Source of the DNA: UBA5070 sp035352895
Lineage (GTDB): Bacteria; Fibrobacterota; Fibrobacteria; UBA5070
DNA: 64,000 nucleotides
Assembly (NCBI GenBank): GCA_035352895.1
Contig: DAOPYN010000005.1
Span: 59,001 to 123,000 of the forward strand
Direction: 5' to 3'
The notes under the pieces are model-generated. The model was not told the DNA's origin. It saw nothing but the letters and a program-made list of their open reading frames with translations, and ran no database searches. The position numbers were made by a program, and so were the translations under genes. Below, one piece after another: positions 34,398 through 42,402 of the stretch (its first letter is position 1; each line of letters starts with the position of its first letter).

Positions 34398-36253
34398 TTG
34401 GCTTCCCGGTAGCGGCTCTGCCAGACGGCGTCTTCCAGCCGCAGGCGTGCTTGTCCGGCCCAATAGGAGCCGGGATGGTGTTCCAGGAGGTTCTTCCAGG
34501 CCGTCTGGGCTTCGGCGCGCTTGCCCTGGCTGGCCAGCGTGGTCCCGACCTGGTAGAGGGCCCACGGGGTTTCCGCCGAGTTCGGCCAGGTCTTGGCGAT
34601 CTCCTCGTACAGGGCCTGGGCGGCGGCGGCCTTGCCCGTCTGCCATTGGAGGTCGGCCAGCGACACCGCCACCTGCAGGCAGGCGCCGGACTTGTCGCAG
34701 GTCTTCTTGGCCTCGGCGAGGGCGGTGGAGGCCTGTTCGGGCTGGGCGGCCTTCTTGGCCCCCCGGAAGAGCCTCAGGGCCAGCGAACGCCTGGAGCGCG
34801 CGTCGGTCTCGGCGTCGAACGCGAGCTTCAGGGCGGCCACCGATTCCTTGTGCTTGCCGGAGAGGCGGAGCGCTTCGCCCAGCGCGGACTGGCGGGCGGA
34901 TTCCGTCCACAGCGCCCCCTTCGGCGCGAGCGGGAGAGGGCCAAGGCGCATCGCGGCGGAGTCGGCCTTGCCCACCCGCAGCAGACAGATTCCTTCCACG
35001 AACTTCGCGTAGTCGGACAACGCGTGGGTGGGATGGTCGGCCAGAAATCCCCGCAACTGCCCGATGGCGTTGGCGGGCAGACCCATCGCGTTGTACACCA
35101 GGCCGCCGGCCAGGCCCACGAGCTCGGCCGAGGGCGAGGACGATTCCTTGAGCTTGAGCTGCTCCAGGGTGGACAGCGCCAGGTCGTTCTGCTTCTGGGA
35201 GGACTGCTTGGCCGCTTCCTCCAGCATCTTGCCCACCTCCGAACCGTCGCCCTTGGGGAAGGGAAGATCCGGGGGGTACCAGGTGAAGGGAGCACGCAGG
35301 CTGTCGGCGATGGCGGGAGGGGCGGCCTCCGGACGAACGATCGCGGATGGCTTGCCGGCCTTGGCCGTGTCCGCGGGCTTGGGGGCTTCCTTTTTGGGCT
35401 CCTCCAATCGCGCCTTGGCCTCGACGGCGAATTCGCCCTTGGGCGAGATGTCCAGGGACTTCTTGAAGGCCTCCTTGGCCTCCTTGGGCTTCTTGCGGGC
35501 TTCCAGCGTCCGGCCCAGCCAGTACCAGGCGTTGCCGGAAAGGGTCTTGTCCGAGGTGGCCTTCTTCAGGTTGAACTCGGCCATGTCGAACTTCTTCTCC
35601 TCCAGGCGCATCAGGCCGCCGTAGTAGTAGGCCTCGGGAGAAGGGGACTTCTTGATGATCCCGCGCAAAAGCTCCAGCGCCTTGTCGCGTTCCCCCTTCT
35701 TCCAGGTCTCCACCACCTTCCTGAGGTCGGCGGGATCCGAGGCCGAGGCCTGGACGGATTTCGGCGCCGACGAGGGCGGCGCCTTGGCCTCCGTCGCGGG
35801 AGCCTTGGCGGAGGCCTTGGAAGTGTCCACCACGGCGGTCTGCTTGGGGGCCTGTCCCAGGGACTGGAGGATGGCCTCGGCATGCGATTCCGCTTCCAGC
35901 TGCTCGGCGCCTTGTGCGAGCTGGGCCACGCGTCGCCATTCCACCAGGGCACGGGGCGCGTTGCCGGACTTCTCCACCGCCGCGGCAAGTGCCTTCTGGG
36001 CGGCGATGTCGGAGGGGGAGAGGCGGACCGCGCGGGCGTAGTCGCCGATGGCGCCGGGAACCTGACCCGCGGCCATGCGGGTGTTGCCCAGTTCCAGCCA
36101 CACGGAGGCGTTGGTGGGCGAGGATTCCAGGACCTTCTGGTATTCGGCGATCGCCGAAAGATGCTGTCCGGCCGTCGCGAGCGAACGCGCGGTCTCCAGC
36201 TGGGAAGGATCGGCGAAAAACAGGCCGGTGGCCAGGAGTGTCGCGGCGATCAT
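34394..36253 (-). CDS. Exported TPR-repeat protein
   Basis: The 619-residue protein starts with a short hydrophobic segment (MIAATLLATGLFFADPSQ), probably a signal peptide. Several TPR units follow, such as LSAIAEYQKVLESSPTNASVWLELGNTRMA and FNLKKATSDKTLSGNAWYWLGRTLEA, separated by low-complexity Ala/Pro/Lys linkers (about 155-190 and 290-340). The C-terminal half has further TPR-like repeats. Such proteins are scaffolds for envelope complexes. Its ATG overlaps the pentapeptide gene's stop, and its stop overlaps thyX. Confidence 0.7.
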   Translation of the reverse strand: MIAATLLATGLFFADPSQLETARSLATAGQHLSAIAEYQKVLESSPTNASVWLELGNTRMAAGQVPGAIGDYARAVRLSPSDIAAQKALAAAVEKSGNAPRALVEWRRVAQLAQGAEQLEAESHAEAILQSLGQAPKQTAVVDTSKASAKAPATEAKAPPSSAPKSVQASASDPADLRKVVETWKKGERDKALELLRGIIKKSPSPEAYYYGGLMRLEEKKFDMAEFNLKKATSDKTLSGNAWYWLGRTLEARKKPKEAKEAFKKSLDISPKGEFAVEAKARLEEPKKEAPKPADTAKAGKPSAIVRPEAAPPAIADSLRAPFTWYPPDLPFPKGDGSEVGKMLEEAAKQSSQKQNDLALSTLEQLKLKESSSPSAELVGLAGGLVYNAMGLPANAIGQLRGFLADHPTHALSDYAKFVEGICLLRVGKADSAAMRLGPLPLAPKGALWTESARQSALGEALRLSGKHKESVAALKLAFDAETDARSRRSLALRLFRGAKKAAQPEQASTALAEAKKTCDKSGACLQVAVSLADLQWQTGKAAAAQALYEEIAKTWPNSAETPWALYQVGTTLASQGKRAEAQTAWKNLLEHHPGSYWAGQARLRLEDAVWQSRYREAK

Positions 36254-37494
36254 TGTGCGTCGTTCTCCTTCAGGATCGCGCCTTCCATGTCGGCGCCTTC
36301 GGTTTCGGCGCTGGCGAGGTCGACTCCCGTCAGTCGCGCGCCGCGCAGGTTGGCGCGGCGCAGATCCGCGTCCTTCAGGACCGCCTCGGTGAGGTCCGCC
36401 CCCTCCAGGCAGGCGCCCTTGAGGTTCGCGCGGGTCAGGTCGGCCCGCTCCAGCCAGGCATCCTGCAGGTGCGCGTCCTCCAGGTCGGCGTCGGTGAGAA
36501 CGGAATCCGTCAAGCGGGCTCCGCGCATGCGGGCCGCGGAGAGGAGGGATCCCTCGAACCGCGTCCCCTCGAGGTTGGCGCGGCGCAGGTCGATGTCCTG
36601 GAGCATCGCCCGCGACAGGTCCTCGCCGGCGAGGTCCGCCGACTGCATGCTCCGGCCCTCCAGGGCGGCATCCTCCAGCGCCGGAACCAGATCGTCGTGC
36701 GACTGCAGCAGGATTTTGGAGAGTTCGTGGCCGTGCACCACCGTCTTCCAGTGTCGGGTATGGCGTCGGGGCAGACCCGCGGCGTGGTTGAGCTCGGCGG
36801 GAGTGAGATCGGTCTCCTCCACTTCCACTCCCGTGAAATCGGATCCGCCCAGCACGGCGCCCTCGAATTTCGCGTGGCGCAGGAGCGCCCCCTGGAACTC
36901 GGCGAGCATCAGGTTCGCCTCGCGCAGGTCCGTGGAGATCAGCCTCGCGTCGATCAGGTCGGCGTCCATCATGCGGGCGTTGCGGAAGTCGGTTTCCAGG
37001 CAGTCGGCGCGGTTCAGGCTGGCCTCGGAGAGGTCGGCATTGTTGAACTTGGCCCGGATGAGCACGGTGTCCTCCAGGTTGGCCCCGGAAAGGTTGGCTC
37101 CGGAAAGGTCCGCTTCCGAAAGATCGGCCCCCTCCAGGTTGGCCTTCTGGAGGTTCGCGCCGCGCAGATCCGCGTGCTTGAGATCGGCTCCGGAGAGATC
37201 GGCGTGCTTGAGGTTCGCGCCCGAGAGCACCGCATGGTCCAGCTCCGCGTCCTCCAGGTCGGCGCCGCGCAGGTTCGCGTCGGACAGATCCGCGCGCTTG
37301 AGATTGGAACACTCCAGGTTGGCCTTGCGGAGGTTCACGCCCTTCAGGGGTGCCTTTTCCAGGTGGGCTTCGCGCAGGGCTTCTCCGCGTGCGACCAGGT
37401 CTTCCAGGACCTTCACGAGTTCGGTGGCTTCGCGAGGAAGATCGACGGGCCCTTGCGAGCCCGCGGTCCCGGCGGCCAGATGCCATGATGTCAC
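36250..37494 (-). CDS. Pentapeptide-repeat protein
   Basis: The 414-residue protein is mostly A(D/N)Lxx repeats (LRKANLECSNLKRADLSDAN and so on), which form a right-handed square beta-helix. The repeats run from about 45 to 225 and again from 285 to 405, interrupted by a helical segment (THWKTVVHGHELSKILLQSHDD-like, about 235-265). Some pentapeptide proteins mimic DNA and protect gyrase; whether this one does is unknown. The GTG start at 37494 has a strong GGGAGGA 4 bases before it. It starts a five-gene chain of overlapping genes that ends with the Nudix gene. Confidence 0.85.
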   Translation of the reverse strand: MTSWHLAAGTAGSQGPVDLPREATELVKVLEDLVARGEALREAHLEKAPLKGVNLRKANLECSNLKRADLSDANLRGADLEDAELDHAVLSGANLKHADLSGADLKHADLRGANLQKANLEGADLSEADLSGANLSGANLEDTVLIRAKFNNADLSEASLNRADCLETDFRNARMMDADLIDARLISTDLREANLMLAEFQGALLRHAKFEGAVLGGSDFTGVEVEETDLTPAELNHAAGLPRRHTRHWKTVVHGHELSKILLQSHDDLVPALEDAALEGRSMQSADLAGEDLSRAMLQDIDLRRANLEGTRFEGSLLSAARMRGARLTDSVLTDADLEDAHLQDAWLERADLTRANLKGACLEGADLTEAVLKDADLRRANLRGARLTGVDLASAETEGADMEGAILKENDAQ

Positions 37495-37586
37495 GATTCC
37501 TCCCGGAAACGATGATGATGCCGTTGGACGGCTGTCTGGAAAGATTACTTCAACGGGATGCCGAGTGTCCGGAGGCGATCGGAAGG

Positions 37587-38207
37587 TCACAATCTCCGCA
37601 AGGACTCCGCCACCTGCCGGGAGGTGTCGCCTTCGATGCCGGGGCACTCCGCCAGGGCCTTGTCCAGTGCCGCGCGGGCCCTGGCCGGATCGGCTCCCAG
37701 CGCTTGCAGCGCCAGCAGGGCCTCGTTCCCCTGGACCGTCGTGGGCATGCCCGCCGGAAGGCTGGAGGATCTGGGGCCGGGCTTGAGTCCGGCCACCTTC
37801 CCCTTGGCGATCGCATCGCGAAGGTGCGCCACCAGGACCTCGGCGGTCTTCTTGCCCAGGCCGGGAAGCTGGGTGAGACGGGCCACGTCCCCCCGCACGA
37901 TGGCCGCCGCCAGTTCCCCGGGATCGATCTCGCCCAGCAGCTTGAGCGCCACCTTGGGACCGATCCCGGAAACGGACGTCAGGGAAAGGAACATCTGCTT
38001 CTGGACGTCGGTGGCGAATCCAACCAGCTGCAGGGCATCCTCGCGCACCAGAAGGTGGGTGTGCAACTGGATCTCCGCTCCCAGTCTGGTACCGGCGCTG
38101 GCGGCCACGCTCGAGGGCACGTCCACCCCCAGGCCCATCGGGCCCACATCCACCACCACCCTGCCCGGCTGGACGGCCAGGATCTTGCCTCGGACGAATT
38201 CGATCAT
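37587..38207 (-). CDS. ruvA: Holliday junction branch migration protein RuvA
   Basis: RuvA binds four-way DNA junctions and loads the RuvB motor. The 206-residue protein has the N-terminal OB fold (MIEFVRGKILAVQPGRVVVDVGPMGLGVDV), the two helix-hairpin-helix motifs (LTSVSGIGPKVALKLLGEI and LTQLPGLGKKTAEVLVAHLRD) and a C-terminal domain III. ruvB and ruvC are not adjacent. A TACATTGG box ends 5 bases before the ATG. Confidence 0.93.
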   Translation of the reverse strand: MIEFVRGKILAVQPGRVVVDVGPMGLGVDVPSSVAASAGTRLGAEIQLHTHLLVREDALQLVGFATDVQKQMFLSLTSVSGIGPKVALKLLGEIDPGELAAAIVRGDVARLTQLPGLGKKTAEVLVAHLRDAIAKGKVAGLKPGPRSSSLPAGMPTTVQGNEALLALQALGADPARARAALDKALAECPGIEGDTSRQVAESLRRL

Positions 38208-38212
38208 GGAGG

Positions 38213-38220
38213 CCAATGTA
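38213..38220 (-). promoter_or_regulatory. TAnnTTGG promoter box for ruvA
   Basis: TACATTGG then CCTCC then ATG on the minus strand; one mismatch to TAnnTTTG. The CCTCC spacer is not a Shine-Dalgarno. Confidence 0.35.
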
Positions 38221-38280
38221 GGTAGAGGCGGGGCCGCCAGCCCTTCCAGGCCCGGGATCCGTGGGGGAGACGTCGCGAAG

Positions 38281-38288
38281 TATGTTTC
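38281..38288 (+). promoter_or_regulatory. TAnnTTTC promoter box for the 38299 gene
   Basis: TATGTTTC lies 10 bases before the ATG with no Shine-Dalgarno in between. Confidence 0.45.
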
Positions 38289-38298
38289 CACGCCTGTT

Positions 38299-38616
38299 AT
38301 GGAATCCATCGACCCAGCCTTGACCGAACTTCGCGACCGCATCCAGCGCCTGGACCAACTCATTTCCCAGCGCGAGGATGGCAACCGGGGGCTGGGCCTG
38401 CGCCTGGCCCTGGGGTTGGCCCTGGAGCTGCGCCAGGGCATGGCGCCCGGCACGGAAACCTCCGCGCTGGTGTCCGATTGGCTCCGGACCTATGGCCCCG
38501 AGACGGTCGACGACGCCGTCGCCCAGGCGCGGGCCCTGGTGAAGGATCCCGCGGGAATGGCCCGCGAGCTGTCGCGGCGCATGGACGAAGCCAAGGGCGG
38601 GGCCGACCGTGCTTGA
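38299..38616 (+). CDS. Small hypothetical helical protein
   Basis: The 105-residue protein is soluble and helical with a coiled-coil-like N-terminus (ELRDRIQRLDQLISQRED) and a C-terminal SRRMDEAKGGADRA tail. No family recognised. It overlaps the ppx gene by 8 bases, so it is translated ahead of it and may assist it. Confidence 0.55.
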   Translation: MESIDPALTELRDRIQRLDQLISQREDGNRGLGLRLALGLALELRQGMAPGTETSALVSDWLRTYGPETVDDAVAQARALVKDPAGMARELSRRMDEAKGGADRA

Positions 38617-39496
38617 AGTGGTGGTGGACATCGGGACCAACTCCGCGCTCCTTCTGGCCGCCAGCAAGGAAGAGGGAACCTGGCAGGCCCGGCTGCAGCG
38701 CGAATCCATCTGCCGTCTGGGCAAGGACTGGGAGCCGGGATCGCCCATGAACCCCGAGGCCCTCTCGCGGCTCGAAGAAAGCCTGGTGGGTTTTCGCCGC
38801 GACATCGCTCTGGTGGGTGGGAGACTGCGCGCCGTGGGCATGACCGAGGTCGTCCGCAAGGCATCCAACCCGCAGGACGCGATCGATGTGGTGAAGAAGG
38901 TGCTGGGGATGGAGCCCCGGGTGCTCTCCGGCGAGGAGGAAGGACGGATCGTGCGCAAGGCGGTCGCCTCGCGCTACCCCCAGGCCAAGAAACTGGTGGT
39001 GGTGGACCTGGGCGGCGGCAGCATGGAGATCGACAACGGCAAGCGCGTGGTGAGCATGCCTCTGGGCGCGGTGCGGCTCTTCGAGGCGTTTCGCGAGAAG
39101 ACCCGCGAAGCCCTGCTCAAGCACGTGAAGCTGGTGTTCCGCGAGGCCGAGGTCAAGCGCCCCACCTACGCCGGATGCACCCTGGTGGCCGTGGGCGGCA
39201 CCGCCACCACGCTGGTGGCCCTGGAACAGGAACTTTCCGTGTACGACGGTCGCAAGGTGGAGGGCCACCCCCTCACCACGGACCTGGTGGACAAGTGGCT
39301 GGCCACCCTGGACAAGCTCCCCGTGCATCTGCGTGCGCGTCTGCCGGGGCTTTCGGCGGGACGCGCCGAGATCCTCCCGGCGGGACTGGCCGCTCTGGGG
39401 TTCGCGCTGGAACACCTCAAGCCGGAAACCGCGGTGGTGTCGGATCTTGGTGTGCGCTGGGGCCTGCTTCTGGAAGCGATGGGGGAACTGCCTTGA
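38609..39496 (+). CDS. Ppx/GppA-family phosphatase
   Basis: This family hydrolyses polyphosphate or pppGpp. The 295-residue protein has the ASKHA fold with VVVDIGTNSALLLAA (phosphate loop 1), the RVLSGEEEGRIVRKAV motif, the VVVDLGGGSMEIDNG phosphate loop 2 and TLVAVGGTATTLVAL. It is the short form without the C-terminal HD domain, so exopolyphosphatase versus guanosine pentaphosphatase activity cannot be separated. GTG start overlaps the upstream gene; its stop overlaps a TTG start by 4 bases. Confidence 0.88.
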   Translation: MLEVVVDIGTNSALLLAASKEEGTWQARLQRESICRLGKDWEPGSPMNPEALSRLEESLVGFRRDIALVGGRLRAVGMTEVVRKASNPQDAIDVVKKVLGMEPRVLSGEEEGRIVRKAVASRYPQAKKLVVVDLGGGSMEIDNGKRVVSMPLGAVRLFEAFREKTREALLKHVKLVFREAEVKRPTYAGCTLVAVGGTATTLVALEQELSVYDGRKVEGHPLTTDLVDKWLATLDKLPVHLRARLPGLSAGRAEILPAGLAALGFALEHLKPETAVVSDLGVRWGLLLEAMGELP

Positions 39497-40296
39497 GGAT
39501 CAACCGATTCCTGGCCTCCTGCGGACTGGGTTCCCGACGTTCGGTGGAGGAACTGATCCGCAAGGGTCGCGTGACGGTGGACGGAGAGGTGGTCCGCGAC
39601 CTGGGGTTCCAGGTGGAGGACTCCATGCGCGTGGAAGCCGACGGCAACCTGGCGGAGCCGCCGCGCGAGGGACGCGTGGTGCTGTTCAACAAACCGCGCA
39701 ACGTGATGACCACCCGCGACGACCCCCAGGGACGCCGCACCATCTACGACCTCCTGCCGGAATCCTTCAAGCGCCTAGTGTACGCCGGACGCCTGGACTT
39801 CCCTTCCCGGGGGCTTCTGGTGCTCACCGACGACGGCGAACTCCTGCACCGGCTCACCCATCCCCGCTGGGACCATCCCAAGACCTACGTGGTGGAGCTG
39901 GACGCGCCGCTCTCGGAAAACGATCTGCAACGCATCCGGCAAGGAGGCATCGCGCTCCCCGGCGAGGATCCCCTCAAGCCCGCCGAGGCCGTCGCCCGTG
40001 GACGGATCGTGACCCTGGTGTTGCGCGAGGGGCGGTACCGGCAGATCCGCCGCATGATGGAGGTCCTGGGGCGGGATGTGCTGGACTTGTGCCGGGTGGC
40101 AGTGGGAGAATGGACTCTCGGAGACCTGGAGGACGGCCAGTGGCGAGAGTTGTCGGACAGCGAGATCGATCCCATGCGGCAAAGGTTGTCGCTGCCCTTG
40201 CGCTGTCCGCCGCCGGCGCGGCCTGGTGCGGCTGGGCCACGCCCTTCGTCCCCGACCCCGAAATCGACCCGCCCGGGTCGCTCCGCGCGGGACTGA
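39493..40296 (+). CDS. RsuA/RluB-family pseudouridine synthase
   Basis: These enzymes convert uridines in rRNA to pseudouridine. The 267-residue protein has an S4 domain (RINRFLASCGLGSRRSVEELIRKGRVTVDGEVV), the catalytic block with the active aspartate (YAGRLDFPSRGLLVLTDDG) and the C-terminal RYRQIRRMMEVLGRDVLDLCR motif. RluB (23S rRNA) is the best guess from the S4 spacing but RsuA or RluF cannot be excluded. The TTG start overlaps the ppx stop. The last 50 or so residues are Pro/Arg-rich and overlap the next gene in another frame. Confidence 0.85.
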   Translation: MRINRFLASCGLGSRRSVEELIRKGRVTVDGEVVRDLGFQVEDSMRVEADGNLAEPPREGRVVLFNKPRNVMTTRDDPQGRRTIYDLLPESFKRLVYAGRLDFPSRGLLVLTDDGELLHRLTHPRWDHPKTYVVELDAPLSENDLQRIRQGGIALPGEDPLKPAEAVARGRIVTLVLREGRYRQIRRMMEVLGRDVLDLCRVAVGEWTLGDLEDGQWRELSDSEIDPMRQRLSLPLRCPPPARPGAAGPRPSSPTPKSTRPGRSARD

Positions 40297-41402
40297 TCGG
40301 CAACAATTTCCAGATCGATCCTCCGCAGGATTCGTCCCGGGTACGGCACCCCTACGCGGCGCGCATGGAAATGGCGGTCAATTCCCGTCTTGCCGTGGAG
40401 GCTTCCATCTCCGACGGGATCTCCCTGGGCATGCGCGCGGGGATCCTGGACGAACGCGACGAACCGGTGGGGCTCTCCATCGGATTCGACGACCTGTTGT
40501 TTCCCCAGGAAGGCTTCCTGTTCGGGCGGCCTTTGCCGGAACATGGCCTGGCTTCCGGGAGGGCCTGGGCGGCGGTGGCGAAAACCAAGTACCACCTGCG
40601 CGGGCGGGCGGCCCTTTCGGCGCGGACGGGTGGATCCGATCTGGACGTGGTCCCGCATCTGGCCGTGGAGACGGCCACCCGGTTTCCGGTCTCGTTGGGC
40701 TGGGAGGCCTGGTACGAGCTCGACGACGTCCGCCAGAGCATCGGGCTGTCCTTCCATTGGGATCCCTTGCGCGTGTCCATGGGGCTCAGCGAATTGCAGG
40801 CGTGGGTGTTCCAGGACAACGAATTCGCCTGGACCAACACTCCGCCCAAAGGCGTGGTCACAGGCGTGTCCAACCCTGGTTGGTGGATCGCCGTCCACTG
40901 GGATCTCCCTCCGCTGGCCCATCGCGAGGCCATTCCTCTGCAGGTCCACTGCCCGGCCTCCACCCTCGATGAAAAGGCCCTCCAGCCTGTGACCGACGTC
41001 GTCCAGATGCGGTTGTTGCAGGCGGATGTCGCCGAATTGGCCGTGAGATCGGCGGTGGACACCGGCGTGGACCCGCTGACCATGTCCATCCTCCGCCAGC
41101 GGATCCTGTCTGGAGGAGAGGCTTCCCGCAAGGGACTGTGGCGCATCGGACTGGACCCCACCAAAGCCTCCGGCGAGCGTCTCCAGGCGGTGCTCACCTT
41201 GAGTGTGCAACCCCAGGTCGCGGATACCGCGGGCCTCGCCGAGCTGACCATCGATCCGGATCCCGTCCTACGTCGGGAGGCGGCCCTCGCCTTCGCGCGA
41301 CTTCCCGCCGAGCACGGCCAGGGACCGTTGCGCGCCCTGGCCTTGGATCCGGACGAATCGGTGCGTGTCCTGGCCAAGACCTTGCTTGGGACGGCGAGGT
41401 AG
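40140..41402 (+). CDS. Exported protein with HEAT-like C-terminus, overlaps upstream gene
   Basis: The 420-residue protein begins at a GTG inside the pseudouridine synthase gene; the overlap is 157 bases in a different frame. It has a signal peptide (KVVAALALSAAGAAWCGWA), a beta-rich middle (VGLSIGFDDLLFPQEGFLFG, RFPVSLGWEAWYELDDVRQSIGLSFHW), and a C-terminal segment with HEAT-like helix pairs (EAALAFARLPAEH, ALALDPDESVRVLAKTLL). An envelope or outer-membrane role fits. No start later than 40140 preserves the signal peptide. Confidence 0.6.
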   Translation: MARVVGQRDRSHAAKVVAALALSAAGAAWCGWATPFVPDPEIDPPGSLRAGLIGNNFQIDPPQDSSRVRHPYAARMEMAVNSRLAVEASISDGISLGMRAGILDERDEPVGLSIGFDDLLFPQEGFLFGRPLPEHGLASGRAWAAVAKTKYHLRGRAALSARTGGSDLDVVPHLAVETATRFPVSLGWEAWYELDDVRQSIGLSFHWDPLRVSMGLSELQAWVFQDNEFAWTNTPPKGVVTGVSNPGWWIAVHWDLPPLAHREAIPLQVHCPASTLDEKALQPVTDVVQMRLLQADVAELAVRSAVDTGVDPLTMSILRQRILSGGEASRKGLWRIGLDPTKASGERLQAVLTLSVQPQVADTAGLAELTIDPDPVLRREAALAFARLPAEHGQGPLRALALDPDESVRVLAKTLLGTAR

Positions 41403-41450
41403 ACACCGGAAGACTCGCGACCTACGTTGTGCGTTCCGGGTCCGGTTCGG

Positions 41451-41524
41451 GCGCCCGTAGCTCAGTTGGATAGAGCAACGGATTTCTAATCCGTCGGTCG
41501 TGGGTTCGAGCCCCGCCGGGCGTG
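41451..41524 (+). tRNA. tRNA-Arg (anticodon UCU)
   Basis: A complete cloverleaf of 74 bases: acceptor GCGCCCG pairs with CGGGCGT (first pair G-U), anticodon stem ACGGA/TCCGT with loop TT-TCT-AA (anticodon at 41485-41487), T arm GTGGG-TTCGAGC-CCCGC. Discriminator G; CCA is not encoded, consistent with the CCA-adding enzyme gene nearby. UCU reads AGA/AGG, rare codons in this GC-rich genome. Confidence 0.95.
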
Positions 41525-41567
41525 TCTTGAACTCGTCGGACCCATCGTGTTAGCCCAGAGGAAGAAC

Positions 41568-41927
41568 ATGAAGATCGTACTCGTCTGCGACGACTCGTCC
41601 ATCTCCGATCATTTCCGCCAGGCCGTCGGCGGCCAGGGTCACCAAGTGGCTGCCCTGCGTGGCGACTACCCCCTGGAGAACAGCGGGTTGCCGGAGTGCG
41701 ACGCGGTGGTCGTGGAAGAAAAGACCTGGACCCGCCACGTGAGCCTGTACCGCTACTTCGAGGTGCTCCCCGAATTCAACGGTGTGGCCTTCGGTGTGAT
41801 CGGTCGCCGCAAGCCCGTGCGCATCAAGCTGCGCCGCCGTAGCGCCGATGCTTGGCTGTCCACGGGCTTCTCGCCCGCCGAGGCGCTGGAAGCCGTGGCC
41901 GCGCTGGGACGCGCCGCCGCGGGCTGA
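41568..41927 (+). CDS. Degenerate receiver-like protein
   Basis: The 119-residue protein looks like a response-regulator receiver fold: MKIVLVCDDSSISDHFRQAV (with the acidic pair DD), DAVVVEEK in place of the usual phosphorylatable aspartate strand, and later GVIGRRKP / IKLRRRSADAW. The phospho-acceptor aspartate is replaced by glutamate, so phosphorylation is doubtful. ATG at 41568 with GAGGAAG upstream; a GTG at 41547 is less likely. Confidence 0.5.
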   Translation: MKIVLVCDDSSISDHFRQAVGGQGHQVAALRGDYPLENSGLPECDAVVVEEKTWTRHVSLYRYFEVLPEFNGVAFGVIGRRKPVRIKLRRRSADAWLSTGFSPAEALEAVAALGRAAAG

Positions 41928-41937
41928 TCCGGATTCC

Positions 41938-41964
41938 ACCACCGCCCCCTCACGGGGCGGTGGT
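41938..41964. terminator. Bidirectional hairpin between convergent genes
   Basis: ACCACCGCCCC and GGGGCGGTGGT form a perfect 11-base stem with a 5-base loop between two convergent receiver-like genes. No T-run; strength is uncertain. Confidence 0.45.
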
Positions 41965-41979
41965 ATCGACGTTCCGACC

Positions 41980-42402
41980 CTACAAATCCATGGCCTTGGA
42001 CCACTGCGGCGCGGGGCTTTCGTGCAGGCAGTGGTGCAACACCGCTTCCCATTCGTCGCGTCGCGCCGATTCCCGCAGCGCCATGATCGCGCCGTTTTCC
42101 GTCGAGGGCGCGTTCTGTTCCGCGAGGATCTCGATCACCCAGGTTTCGGGGATGCAGTCGGAGATCATCTTCGCCAGGTCGCTGTCGCACCCGGGAGTGC
42201 TGCGATCCACCAGCACCATGGCGGGAGGGTCGCCTTCGCGCACGGGAAGGGCCAGGGACTCCCGGGCAAGACTCGGGGAGTCGCACAGGTACACCACGTT
42301 CTCCAGATCGGAGCCGGATCGCTCGATCCAATCGAGGATCCACCGGGACCATTTGGCGGAATGGTCGGGGTTGGCGCTGATGAGGAAAATTCCACCGGTC
42401 AT
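41980..42402 (-). CDS. Receiver-like protein of unknown function
   Basis: The 140-residue protein resembles a receiver fold: GGIFLISANPDHSAKW, the strand AMVLVDRSTPG where Asp may be the acceptor position, and DLAKMISDCIPETWVIEILA. No output domain. Its ATG overlaps the cca stop by 4 bases, so it is expressed with the CCA-adding enzyme, a pairing with no obvious reason. It is convergent with another receiver-like gene. Confidence 0.5.
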   Translation of the reverse strand: MTGGIFLISANPDHSAKWSRWILDWIERSGSDLENVVYLCDSPSLARESLALPVREGDPPAMVLVDRSTPGCDSDLAKMISDCIPETWVIEILAEQNAPSTENGAIMALRESARRDEWEAVLHHCLHESPAPQWSKAMDL

